Of a stretch of DNA of 64,000 nt, positions 33,275-41,224 are shown piece by piece. The notes below the pieces were generated by a model. The model was not told where the DNA came from and did not search any database. It saw only the letters and a list, made by a program, of their open reading frames with translations. Each line of letters starts with the position of its first letter. Positions within the stretch are counted from its first letter, which is position 1. Source of the stretch: Panacagrimonas sp963975245 (GTDB lineage: Bacteria > Pseudomonadota > Gammaproteobacteria > Nevskiales > Nevskiaceae); the NCBI GenBank assembly GCA_963975245.1, contig CAXBFJ010000005.1, positions 1 to 64,000 on the forward strand, written 5' to 3'. Position numbers and translations under genes: made by a program.

Positions 33275-35152
33275 ATGAGCGCGGGGTCCTTCGATTCAAA
33301 GGGCTTTCTGTCACAGCTCACGCTGGAGCCGGGGGTCTATCGCATGTACGACAGCAACGGTGAACTGCTGTATGTCGGCAAGGCCCGCAATCTGAAGAAG
33401 CGGGTCAGCACCTATTTTCTGAGGGCATCTGGCGATGCTCGAATCGAAACCATGGTGTCTCAGGTCGCACGAGTAGAAGTCAGCGTCACGCATAGTGAGG
33501 ATGAGGCGCTGATACTTGAGTCCAACCTGATCAAGGAGTACGCGCCGAAGTACAACATCGTTTATCGCGACGACAAGAGTTACCCCTATGTGCGTCTGTC
33601 AGCACATGCCTATCCGCGCATCAGCTATTACCGTGGCGCCAAGACGGGCAAGGATCGCTATTTCGGACCGTTTCCCAGTGCGGGAGCGGTCAAAGAAACG
33701 CTTTACACGCTACAGAAGCTTTTCAAGCTCAGGCCCTGTCGGGATTCATTTTTCTCCAATCGGCAACGCCCTTGTCTGCAACACCAGATCATGCGCTGTT
33801 CCGCACCTTGCGTCGGACTGATCGGGGAGCAGGAGTATGCGCGTGATATTCACAACGCGACGCGCATGCTCGAAGGCAAGGGCGATGAACTATCGCGCGA
33901 GCTGGGCGAAGAAATGGAGCGGGCATCTGATGCCCTGGAGTTTGAACGCGCTGCGAAGCTGCGGGATCAGATTGTTGCGCTCAAGCGCGTGAGGGAGAAC
34001 CGCGCCATCTCCGGCGGGGCACAGGATCTGGACGTGGTCGCCGTCGCCTTGCATCCCGCTGGAAGCTGCGTTGCCGTGGTCAGTGTTCGGGACGGTCTGA
34101 ACCTGGGCCATCGGAGTCACTTCCCCAAACATTCCGCGCAGGTGGATGCCCCCGAGCTGATTGAAAGTTTCATCAGCCAGCATTACCTGCAGCAGCCACC
34201 GCCGGCAGAGATTGTGATCAGTCATCCACTGGAGGATGCGCAGTGGCTGGAGCAGGCGCTCAGCGGTGCGGCAGGTCGCAAGGTGGCGATTCATCATCCT
34301 CAACGCGGCATTAAAGTGCGTTTGCTCAGCATGGCGCTCAGTACAGCAGAGCAGGCGCTTTCTGCCAGGAGAGTGGAAGCCGCAAGCATGGATGACCGTC
34401 TGCTGGAGTTGCAGCAGGCGCTGGACCTGGAGCAGGTGCCATCGCGCATGGAATGCTTCGATATCAGTCACACGCGCGGCGAACGCACGGTGGCGTCCTG
34501 CGTGGTCTTTAACCGGGAAGGTCCCCTGAAGAGCGCCTATCGCAAATTCAATATTGCAACGGATGAAATCCTGTCGGAATCAGAATTGACGGCCAGCGAA
34601 GCGCAGGGGAAGGACCCGCGCGCTTCAATAACGGGAGGCGATGATTACGCGGCAATTCATCAGGCAGTGAAGCGTCGATTCGCGCGAGCCAAGAGCGGAG
34701 AGACACCGCAACCGGATGTCCTGTTCATTGATGGCGGCATAGGGCAGCTCAATTCTGCGATGCAGGCGCTCGAGGAAATCGGCATCGTGGACCTGCGTGT
34801 CGTGGCCATCGCCAAGGGTCCGGAGCGCAGGCCGGGGATGGAAGAACTGATTCTTCCGGAATGTGAGACGCCTCTGCGGTTGCCACCGGATTCTCCGGCT
34901 CTGCATCTGATACAGCGAATTCGCGACGAGGCGCATCGCTTTGCCATTACCGGGCACCGGGGTCGCCGCGAGAAATCGCGACTGGTCTCAGGTCTGGAAT
35001 CTATTGAAGGTCTGGGGCCAACACGACGCAAGGCCTTACTCAAGGCCTTCGGCGGCGTTGCGCAGATCAAGCGGGCCAGCGCCGAGCAAATCGGGCAGGT
35101 GGATGGCATCAGCGCGCGCCTTGCGGCCAGAATTCACGCCCACTTCCGTTGA
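33275..35152 (+). CDS. uvrC: Excinuclease ABC subunit C
   Basis: A 625-residue nuclease that makes both cuts in nucleotide excision repair with UvrAB. The GIY-YIG nuclease domain is at the N-terminus (GVYRMYDSNGELLYVGKARNLKKR), followed by a cysteine-bearing region, the UVR helix pair for UvrB binding (DALEFERAAKLRDQIVAL, about 215-232), an RNase H-like domain (ECFDISHTRGERTVAS; DVLFIDGGIGQLNSA) and a C-terminal helix-hairpin-helix pair (SIEGLGPTRRKALLKAFGG). ATG 33275 is the only reasonable start. PgsA follows after 72 nt and then tRNA-Gly, -Cys and -Leu, the same order as in E. coli. Confidence 0.97.
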   Translation: MSAGSFDSKGFLSQLTLEPGVYRMYDSNGELLYVGKARNLKKRVSTYFLRASGDARIETMVSQVARVEVSVTHSEDEALILESNLIKEYAPKYNIVYRDDKSYPYVRLSAHAYPRISYYRGAKTGKDRYFGPFPSAGAVKETLYTLQKLFKLRPCRDSFFSNRQRPCLQHQIMRCSAPCVGLIGEQEYARDIHNATRMLEGKGDELSRELGEEMERASDALEFERAAKLRDQIVALKRVRENRAISGGAQDLDVVAVALHPAGSCVAVVSVRDGLNLGHRSHFPKHSAQVDAPELIESFISQHYLQQPPPAEIVISHPLEDAQWLEQALSGAAGRKVAIHHPQRGIKVRLLSMALSTAEQALSARRVEAASMDDRLLELQQALDLEQVPSRMECFDISHTRGERTVASCVVFNREGPLKSAYRKFNIATDEILSESELTASEAQGKDPRASITGGDDYAAIHQAVKRRFARAKSGETPQPDVLFIDGGIGQLNSAMQALEEIGIVDLRVVAIAKGPERRPGMEELILPECETPLRLPPDSPALHLIQRIRDEAHRFAITGHRGRREKSRLVSGLESIEGLGPTRRKALLKAFGGVAQIKRASAEQIGQVDGISARLAARIHAHFR

Positions 35153-35224
35153 GCGGCGGCAAGCAACTGCCGAACAGATGTTCTGGCACTGGTATCTTGT
35201 GCCCGTAAACCGGACACTTAGCCC

Positions 35225-35797
35225 ATGCCATTGACGTTACCCAATATCCTCACGCTGCTGCGTGTGGCGGTCATTCCAGTCGTACTTGCGCTGTTCTATC
35301 TGGACTGGCCACATGGCAGGCAGGCAGCGGCCATCCTGTTTGCAGTGGCCGCCATCACGGACTGGTTTGACGGCTGGCTGGCAAGGACGCTCGGGCAAAC
35401 GTCCAAGTTCGGTGCCTTTCTCGATCCGGTTGCAGACAAATTGCTGGTCGCCGTTGCCCTGGTGATGCTGCTTCATCGTGAGCAGGGAGAAGTGCTGGCT
35501 ATTCTGGTTGCCGTGATCATTGGTCGCGAAATCACCATCTCCGCCTTGCGCGAATGGATGGCCGAACTGGGCGCCCGCACCAGCGTGCGCGTCGGCATGG
35601 TGGGCAAGATCAAGACTGCCTTCCAGATGGTGGCAATCTGGATGATGTTGTGGCGAGAGGATATTTTCGCCATTCCGGTGTACCAGATTGGTTTTGGGCT
35701 GCTCTTCGTCGCAGCGGTGCTGACGGTTTATTCGATGGTGGTGTACTTGCGCGCCGCCTGGCCCTTCATGAAAGAAGACCATCAAGTCGGCGAGTAG
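35225..35797 (+). CDS. pgsA: CDP-diacylglycerol-glycerol-3-phosphate 3-phosphatidyltransferase
   Basis: A 190-residue inner-membrane enzyme that makes phosphatidylglycerol phosphate, the first committed step to phosphatidylglycerol and cardiolipin. The CDP-alcohol transferase motif D-G-x2-A-R-x8-G-x3-D-x3-D is clear in DGWLARTLGQTSKFGAFLDP followed by VADK. Five to six membrane helices are visible. The last 16 codons (LRAAWPFMKEDHQVGE) form the start of a 142-bp unit that is repeated in tandem right after the gene, so the 3' end has been duplicated. ATG 35225 follows with MPLTLPNILTLLRV, the standard family start. Confidence 0.96.
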   Translation: MPLTLPNILTLLRVAVIPVVLALFYLDWPHGRQAAAILFAVAAITDWFDGWLARTLGQTSKFGAFLDPVADKLLVAVALVMLLHREQGEVLAILVAVIIGREITISALREWMAELGARTSVRVGMVGKIKTAFQMVAIWMMLWREDIFAIPVYQIGFGLLFVAAVLTVYSMVVYLRAAWPFMKEDHQVGE

Positions 35798-36100
35798 GGC
35801 GGCTTGAGCAGAACGCGGGTTCGCGCAAGCACCACAGAAACCTCCCGCACCCGCCTCGCTGCGCTCGGGCGCCGTGTCGGTTTCTGACTTGCGCGCCGCC
35901 TGGCCCTTCATGAAAGAAGACCATCAAGTCGGCGAGTAGGGCGGCTTGAGCAGAACGCGGGTTCGCGCAAGCACCACAGAAACCTCCCGCACCCGCCTCG
36001 CTGCGCTCGGACGCCGTGTCGGTTTCTGACTTGCGTGCCGCCTGGCCTTTCATGAAAGACGGTCATCAAATCGACGAGTAGGGCGGTTTGAGTAGAGCGT
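35746..36100 (+). repeat. 142-bp tandem repeat carrying the pgsA 3' end
   Basis: Unit 1 (35746-35887) contains the last codons and stop of pgsA. Unit 2 (35888-36029) is identical but for one base (G to A near 36011). A third, diverged copy starts at 36030 and still reads LRAAWPFMKDGHQIDE and a stop before similarity fades near 36100. Copies 2 and 3 are not expected to be translated. Confidence 0.9.
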
Positions 36101-36128
36101 GCATTCGCGCCGCCACCGAGAAATCCTC

Positions 36129-36366
36129 CCGCACCTCCGTGCTTCGCACGCACCGGGTCGATGGGGTTCAACCGGAATGGAGTCGCGCGCGGACTGGGAA
36201 TTGTCGAGTGTTTGAACCTAAATCATCTCCCGCACCACCGCGCTTCGCACGCACCGGGTCGATGGGGTTCGAACGGTATGGAGTCGCGCGCGGACTTGGG
36301 ATTTTCGGGTGTTTGAACCTAAATCATCTCCCGCACCACCGTGCTTCGCACGCACCGGGTCGATGA
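36129..36366 (+). repeat. 101-bp tandem repeat upstream of the tRNA cluster
   Basis: The core GCTTCGCACGCACCGGGTCG starts at 36141, 36242 and 36343, an exact 101-bp period. Two near-complete units and a third partial copy are present. Between cores lie CTAAATCATCTCCCGCACC and GGAGTCGCGCGCGGACT stretches. Each core holds a small GTGC-TTC-GCAC hairpin. No open frame crosses them convincingly. Confidence 0.88.
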
Positions 36367-36370
36367 TTTG

Positions 36371-36398
36371 TTGACACTTCAAAGTCAGCCGCTAAAAT
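36371..36398 (+). promoter_or_regulatory. Strong sigma-70 promoter of the tRNA-Gly gene
   Basis: TTGACA (36371-36376), a 16-bp spacer and TAAAAT (36393-36398) lie 11 nt before the tRNA. The -35 is perfect. It starts right at the end of the last 101-bp repeat core. Confidence 0.8.
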
Positions 36399-36409
36399 GC
36401 GCTCCCCGT

Positions 36410-36485
36410 GCGGGAATAGCTCAGTTGGTAGAGCGCAACCTTGCCAAGGTTGAGGTCGCGAGTTCGAATCTCGTTTCCCGCTCCA
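36410..36485 (+). tRNA. glyW: tRNA-Gly (anticodon GCC)
   Basis: A 76-nt cloverleaf with encoded CCA: acceptor GCGGGAA with TTCCCGC, anticodon stem around loop TTGCCAA, T loop TTCGAAT. Position after uvrC-pgsA matches E. coli glyW. Confidence 0.97.
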
Positions 36486-36498
36486 AAGTTTCTTCGTC

Positions 36499-36522
36499 AA
36501 CCCCGGGCCAACCGGGGTTTTT
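36499..36522 (+). terminator. Intrinsic terminator between tRNA-Gly and tRNA-Cys
   Basis: AACCCCGG (36499-36506) pairs with CCGGGGTT (36512-36519) across a 5-nt loop, followed by a short T-run. Leakage or a separate start would be needed to express tRNA-Cys. Confidence 0.75.
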
Positions 36523-36556
36523 CGATTCATCAGGCCGTTACAACCGATTCAACACA

Positions 36557-36630
36557 GGCTGGATGGCAGAGTGGTTATGCAGCGGACTGCAAATCCGCGT
36601 ACCTCGGTTCAATTCCGGGTCCAGCCTCCA
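36557..36630 (+). tRNA. cysT: tRNA-Cys (anticodon GCA)
   Basis: A 74-nt cloverleaf with encoded CCA: acceptor GGCTGGA with TCCAGCC, anticodon loop CTGCAAA, T loop TTCAATT. The discriminator base is T (U73), as needed for cysteine identity. Position matches E. coli cysT. Confidence 0.97.
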
Positions 36631-37036
36631 ATTGAATCAACAGGTTTGATGCGAAAGTGCAGGCAACGCTGCTCTGCACTGGCCTGCGATCACACAAGGC
36701 TGGCTCCGCCGGTGTCGTCGGGCCTGTATAGACGCAGGGCACTGGCAGATTCTAATCGGCGGCCTATGTGCCGCGACGCCCATGCTGACCGAAGCTATTG
36801 TCCCATCCGTTGCGGGTGAGGTTCGCCAGGCGTTACTAAAAAACGTAGGCGGCGGGCTATTGCTAGAATGGTTAAGCAGTCGAAAGACTCGCCAGTCTGC
36901 ATCCGGATGCAGGTTTCTTTAGCTGAGATTGCTTCACTGGATTTGCGCGTTCGCCGCGGCGGTTTCGCTCAAGATTTTCGGTTGGGCGCCGTTCCGGGCT
37001 GGTCTCATCAGTAGTTGAGCAGGACATCTTTCGAGA
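36631..37036. other. Gap between tRNA-Cys and tRNA-Leu, nothing recognised
   Basis: About 400 bases. Short frames are present but none has a domain or a ribosome site. A TAGAAT at about 36864 could be a -10 box, without a matching -35. No further tRNA fold was found. Confidence 0.4.
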
Positions 37037-37123
37037 GCCCGAATGGCGGAATCGGTAGACGCCAGGGACTTAAAATCCCTTGTTCGCAAGGACGTGCCGG
37101 TTCGAGTCCGGCTTCGGGCACCA
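37037..37123 (+). tRNA. leuZ: tRNA-Leu (anticodon TAA)
   Basis: An 87-nt class II tRNA with encoded CCA: acceptor GCCCGAA with TTCGGGC, anticodon loop CTTAAAA in the stem AGGGA/TCCCT region, and a long variable arm (TGTTCGCAAGGACG). Position matches E. coli leuZ. Confidence 0.96.
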
Positions 37124-37210
37124 GAATCGCTTACGTTGGCTCGCCGTCGTTGATTCCCTTGGCTTTTGCAAAGCCCTGCGGGCGGCCTATGGTGGCGGCA
37201 GAGCGCTCCT

Positions 37211-37255
37211 GTCAAGCCTTCCGGCTTGACGAAACGCACCGATCTCGTTGATAAT
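37211..37255 (+). promoter_or_regulatory. Promoter with overlapping palindrome before the glucosylglycerol synthesis gene
   Basis: TTGACG (37226-37231), an 18-bp spacer and GATAAT (37250-37255) form a sigma-70-like promoter about 75 nt before ATG 37332. The -35 overlaps a perfect palindrome GTCAAGCC-TTCC-GGCTTGAC (37211-37230), which could be an operator or a tRNA-Leu terminator stem. Confidence 0.5.
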
Positions 37256-37331
37256 ATTGAAATAATTTGTCGTCGGCTAGCGCTATTTACGCAGCGTGAT
37301 TGCCTGAACTTGCTTCAATGGAATCTCTTGG

Positions 37332-39617
37332 ATGTTGCTTGCTACAGATCTAGACGGCTCTTTTCTCGGCGGCAGCGAGGCTGACCGCCAACAGCTCTAC
37401 CACCTGGTTGCAGCCCATCCTGATATCAAGCTGGCGTACATGACGGGCCGCGGCCTGGAGACGGTACTGCCACTGCTGGCCGACCCGGCGCTGCCTCATC
37501 CGGACTACATCATCTGTGACCTTGGTGCGACGGTTGTCGATGGGAAGTCGATGCGCGCCGTAGTGCCCTTGCAGTCCCAGATTGCGGCCCGCTGGCCCGG
37601 AGAGCAGCGAGTTGCGGAGGCCTTTCAGGAGTTTGAAGGTCTGGTCCGACAGGCCACACCACAGCAGCGTCGCTGCTCGTATGTTTGCGAGGCAAATGAA
37701 ATTACGCCGCGCATGCGTGAAGTGGCGGCAGAACTGGAGTGCGAGATTCTTCTGTCTTCACCGACCCTGCTGGATATCCTGCCAAAGGACGTAAGCAAGG
37801 GCGCGACGCTCTCAGCGCTGGTCAAGCAACTGGGCATTGATCCGGATTCCGTGCTCGTCGCCGGAGACTCCCAGAATGACCTCCCGATGTTCAAGGAAGG
37901 ATTCAAGGGTGTCTGCGTAGGGAATTCTCTCGAGATGCTGCTGGAAGAGACGCGCGGCATGTCGCGTGTGCTGCATTCCAAGGCGGAGGGCTGCGGCGCC
38001 ATCCTGGAGGCCCTGAGCACGTTCGGCTTCTTGGGCAAACAGAGCATCGACCAGATGCGCGAGGCGGTGCAAAAGCCCGGCGAGTCAGATCTGGTCGTGG
38101 TCTATCACCGTCTGCCCTACGACGAGTCAGTTGAAGACGGACGTATCGTGCGTAAGCGGCATGCATCGCCCAACGGCATTATTCCAACCTTGATGAGCCT
38201 GTTTTCGGAAGGTCAGCGTGGGGCCTGGGTTGCATGGTCGACGCTGGACCCGAAGAAAGGTCCATTTGAAGAGCGCACGCCGGTCGATGTGGAGCGCTAT
38301 CCGAATCTGGTCGCTGCGCGGGTTGTCCTGACCAAGTCCGAAGTTGATATCTATTACAAGACGTTTTCGAAGGAAGCGTTCTGGCCAACGCTGCACACCT
38401 TCTGGGAACGCGCACGATTCCGCCAGGATCACTGGGAAGTGTTTGTCCGGGTGAATCGTCTGTTTGCGCAAGGCGTCGCACGCGAAGCCGCACACGGTGC
38501 CACTGTCTGGATTCACGACTACAACCTCTGGTTGGTTCCGGCCTTCCTGCGCGAGATGCGCCACGATGTGAAGATCGCCTTTTTTCACCACACCTATTTT
38601 CCGGGCGCGGACACCTTCAATGTCCTGCCATGGCGGCGGGAGATTGTGGGTAGCCTGCTGCAGTGTGATTACATCGGTTTTCACATTCCACGTCAGGTGG
38701 AGAATTTTATTGACGTCGCACGCGGGGTCATGCCGGTCAAGGTGACCAAGTCCAAGAGCTGTGCACCGCGGTACCTGTCTTATGGATGTGCGGTCGGCCT
38801 TGAGACCATGACGTCTGCAATCGAGGTTCACGGACGCGAAGTTCGTCTGGGTGCTCACCCGGTGGGGCTGGACGTCAAGAAGATATCCGAGCTGCTAGAT
38901 CAGGAAAGCGTGCAGACGCAGGTTCGCAAGCTCAAAAAGCAGCTTGGCGATATCAAGATGATTCTGTCGGTGGAGCGCCTGGATTACACCAAGGGCATCC
39001 TTGAAAAGCTGCTGGCTTATGAGCAGCTTCTGCAGACGCGGCCAGAGTTGCACGGCAAGATCACGCTGATCTCCATCTGCGTGCCAGCGGCAAAGGAAAT
39101 GAAGGTTTACTCGAGCTTGCTCAACCAGATTGAGCAGGTGGTGGGCCGCATCAATGGCAGCTTTGCGCGAGTGGAATGGACGCCGTTGCAATTCTTCTAT
39201 CGCAGCGTGCCATTCGAAGACCTGCTGTCGTACTACGCTGCAGCTTCAGTGATGTGGATTACGCCGCTGCGAGATGGTCTTAACCTGGTGGCGAAAGAGT
39301 TTATTGCTGTGCAAGGCGCGACCGAAGGTTCTGGCGCCTTGGTGCTTTCCGAATTCGCCGGTGCAGCGGCCGAACTCAAGGGCGCGCTGCTGACCAACCC
39401 GCATGATCCTGCCGATTTGCTGAGCGTCATCAGCCGTGCGGTGGATATGGAAAGCAGCGAATCGCGCGAGCGCCTCAAGGCCTTGTTCGATATCGTGCGA
39501 CACAATGATATTCGTGTTTGGAGTCGCGAGTTTCTGGACGCCGTGGCCGCCTGTGTCAGCGGAACACCCAAACCATCGCTAGCGTCACCAAAGCGAGCAG
39601 GCAAGAAAGCCACTTGA
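37332..39617 (+). CDS. ggpPS: Glucosylglycerol-phosphate phosphatase-synthase fusion (GgpPS-like)
   Basis: A 761-residue fusion. Residues 1-235 are a HAD phosphatase of the sucrose-phosphatase type (LLATDLDGSFLGG; later SKGATLSALVKQLG and VLVAGDSQNDLPMF). Residues 255-740 are a GT20 retaining transferase. Its motifs (HDYNLWLVPAFLREM near 395, IAFFHHTYFPGADTFNVLPW, ERLDYTKGILEKL, PLRDGLNLVAKEF) follow glucosylglycerol-phosphate synthase rather than the HDYHL and FLHIPFP of trehalose-phosphate synthase. Such fusions make the osmolyte glucosylglycerol from ADP-glucose and glycerol 3-phosphate and are known in Stenotrophomonas and related bacteria. Trehalose synthesis remains possible. The end overlaps the convergent symporter gene by 62 bp. 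Confidence 0.85.
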   Translation: MLLATDLDGSFLGGSEADRQQLYHLVAAHPDIKLAYMTGRGLETVLPLLADPALPHPDYIICDLGATVVDGKSMRAVVPLQSQIAARWPGEQRVAEAFQEFEGLVRQATPQQRRCSYVCEANEITPRMREVAAELECEILLSSPTLLDILPKDVSKGATLSALVKQLGIDPDSVLVAGDSQNDLPMFKEGFKGVCVGNSLEMLLEETRGMSRVLHSKAEGCGAILEALSTFGFLGKQSIDQMREAVQKPGESDLVVVYHRLPYDESVEDGRIVRKRHASPNGIIPTLMSLFSEGQRGAWVAWSTLDPKKGPFEERTPVDVERYPNLVAARVVLTKSEVDIYYKTFSKEAFWPTLHTFWERARFRQDHWEVFVRVNRLFAQGVAREAAHGATVWIHDYNLWLVPAFLREMRHDVKIAFFHHTYFPGADTFNVLPWRREIVGSLLQCDYIGFHIPRQVENFIDVARGVMPVKVTKSKSCAPRYLSYGCAVGLETMTSAIEVHGREVRLGAHPVGLDVKKISELLDQESVQTQVRKLKKQLGDIKMILSVERLDYTKGILEKLLAYEQLLQTRPELHGKITLISICVPAAKEMKVYSSLLNQIEQVVGRINGSFARVEWTPLQFFYRSVPFEDLLSYYAAASVMWITPLRDGLNLVAKEFIAVQGATEGSGALVLSEFAGAAAELKGALLTNPHDPADLLSVISRAVDMESSESRERLKALFDIVRHNDIRVWSREFLDAVAACVSGTPKPSLASPKRAGKKAT

Positions 39618-41103
39618 TGGGGGTCGGAACCGGCGGCGCGCGGCTTCGATCAACGGCCTGAAGCTGCTTTGCGCTGGGCGTCTCCGAACTCACCACCTGC
39701 ATCAGGAAAATGGCGGCTAGTGTCACGACGAGCAGGACGCCCGCAACGATGGTGAAATGCAGATCAATCCAGCCGATCTGAGTGGCAATAAACCAGCTCA
39801 GGCTGAAGAGATGTCCGGCGATGGTGCCGCGTATCGCAGCAGTGGCGCCGATGCGCTTGCTCAACATGCCCGCCAGGAATGTTGCTACCAAGGGCGCGGT
39901 CACATAAGTAAACCCCTGCTGCAGGTAGGCAAAAAGTCCTGAGAAGTTGTCGATAGCAGGTGCCCATACAGCGGCGATGGCGACCAGGGTCAAGGTGATC
40001 CATCGGCCAAGACGACCCAACTCACGCGCATTGAGGTGTGGTCGAACGGGCTTGATGAAATCCAGCGTGATCAGCGTTGATGATGAATTCAGCGCTGAGT
40101 CGACGCTCGACATGATGGCTGCCAGCAGTCCTGCGAGGATTAATCCGGCAAGGCCGGCCGGGGCATAGGTCGCGATCAGCGTCGGGAACACGCTGTCGGG
40201 TCGTTGCAGGTCTGGAAGCAGTGACAGGGCCATGACGCCGGGGAGCACCATGAAGAAAAGCGGTAGCAGCTTGAGCATGGCAGCCAGAAGGGCGCCGTAC
40301 CCGGCAGCGCTGGCGTCACGTGCGCCGAGCAGTCTCTGCGCCACATACTGATTCATGGTCCAGTAGTAGAAACCCAGAATGGGCAGGCCTATCAAGGTTC
40401 CCAGCCACGGTAGGGCCGGGTCGTCCATTGGGCGAATCAGCGACAGATGATCGCCGGGCACCGCTGCCTTGACGTTCTCCCAGGAATAATCAAATTCACC
40501 AAAAATAATAAAGGTGAGCATGATCGAACCGCCTAGCAGAACAAGCGCCTGCAGCACGTCGGTATATGCAACTGCACGCAAACCACCTGCTGCGGTGTAG
40601 AGGCCAGCGAAGATGGCGATTGCGGCGCAGCTAAGTCCGATCGATACCTCGGGGAAAAAGAGTTTGAGCACGATGGCGCCTGCATACAGGCTTCCTGCCG
40701 TATCCAGCACCACGCTAAGCACCACAGTGACCACTGACAAATACTTGCGCATGCGTGCATCAAATCGACGCTCAAGCTGCTCGGGAATGGTGGTGACGCG
40801 ATTTCCAAGTAAGGTGGGAACTACGAACAAGGCGCTGGCAAGCAGGATCAATGCCGCCATCCACTCGTAGTTGGCGACAGATATGCCATGTTCCCACGCC
40901 GCGCCGGGCAGACCAATCAAGGTCGTGGAAGAAATGTTGGATGCAAAAAGCGAGAGACCGACGACACCCCAGCCAAGTGATCGACCCGCAAGAAAGAGTT
41001 CTTCGGCGTCCGGGCTGCGTCGAGTGACGCGGGCGCAGACAACCACAACAATGATCAGGTAGAGCGCGACAACGACGTAGTCAATCTGTGCGAGCGCTTC
41101 CAT
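39556..41103 (-). CDS. Sodium:solute symporter (SSS/SLC5 family)
   Basis: A 515-residue inner-membrane carrier of the SSS family, which couples solute uptake to sodium. Family segments include EELFLAGRSLGWGVVGLSLFAS, ISSTTLIGLPGAAWEHG, GLYTAAGGLRAVAYTDVLQ (the core signature) and LAGLLAAIMSSVDSALNSSSTL (sodium site helix). About 13-14 helices are visible. The pattern is closest to the sugar/inositol-type (SGLT-like) carriers. ATG 41103 is preferred over ATG 41109. It ends inside the 3' end of the GgpPS gene on the other strand. An osmolyte or sugar substrate is suggested by this neighbour but not shown. Confidence 0.9.
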   Translation of the reverse strand: MEALAQIDYVVVALYLIIVVVVCARVTRRSPDAEELFLAGRSLGWGVVGLSLFASNISSTTLIGLPGAAWEHGISVANYEWMAALILLASALFVVPTLLGNRVTTIPEQLERRFDARMRKYLSVVTVVLSVVLDTAGSLYAGAIVLKLFFPEVSIGLSCAAIAIFAGLYTAAGGLRAVAYTDVLQALVLLGGSIMLTFIIFGEFDYSWENVKAAVPGDHLSLIRPMDDPALPWLGTLIGLPILGFYYWTMNQYVAQRLLGARDASAAGYGALLAAMLKLLPLFFMVLPGVMALSLLPDLQRPDSVFPTLIATYAPAGLAGLILAGLLAAIMSSVDSALNSSSTLITLDFIKPVRPHLNARELGRLGRWITLTLVAIAAVWAPAIDNFSGLFAYLQQGFTYVTAPLVATFLAGMLSKRIGATAAIRGTIAGHLFSLSWFIATQIGWIDLHFTIVAGVLLVVTLAAIFLMQVVSSETPSAKQLQAVDRSRAPPVPTPIKWLSCLLALVTLAMVWVFR

Positions 41104-41224
41104 GCGCAAATCCTGTCAGCAGAAAATCCGCGCTCATTGTCTCGAAAGTCAGCGACGCTGTGAAATCGAGGATGCAGCACCGCGTTGTCAGCGAAGGTGG
41201 TTTTGGCGGGTGCGGCGCGCTCGC

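Noticed and set aside
35766..36171. Minus-strand frames across the pgsA-tail repeats (each giving a similar Ala/Gly/Arg-rich peptide).
   Set aside because: They recur only because the DNA is repeated; no ribosome site and no domain.
35746..36366. Regular repeats that might be a CRISPR array.
   Set aside because: Units are 142 and 101 bp with whole-unit identity and no distinct spacers, and no cas gene is nearby. One unit is plainly the end of pgsA.
37332..39617. Plain trehalose-6-phosphate synthase (OtsA) or OtsAB fusion.
   Set aside because: The phosphatase is N-terminal and of the sucrose-phosphatase type, and the GT20 motifs (HDYNLW, AFFHHT) follow glucosylglycerol-phosphate synthases. 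Not fully excluded.
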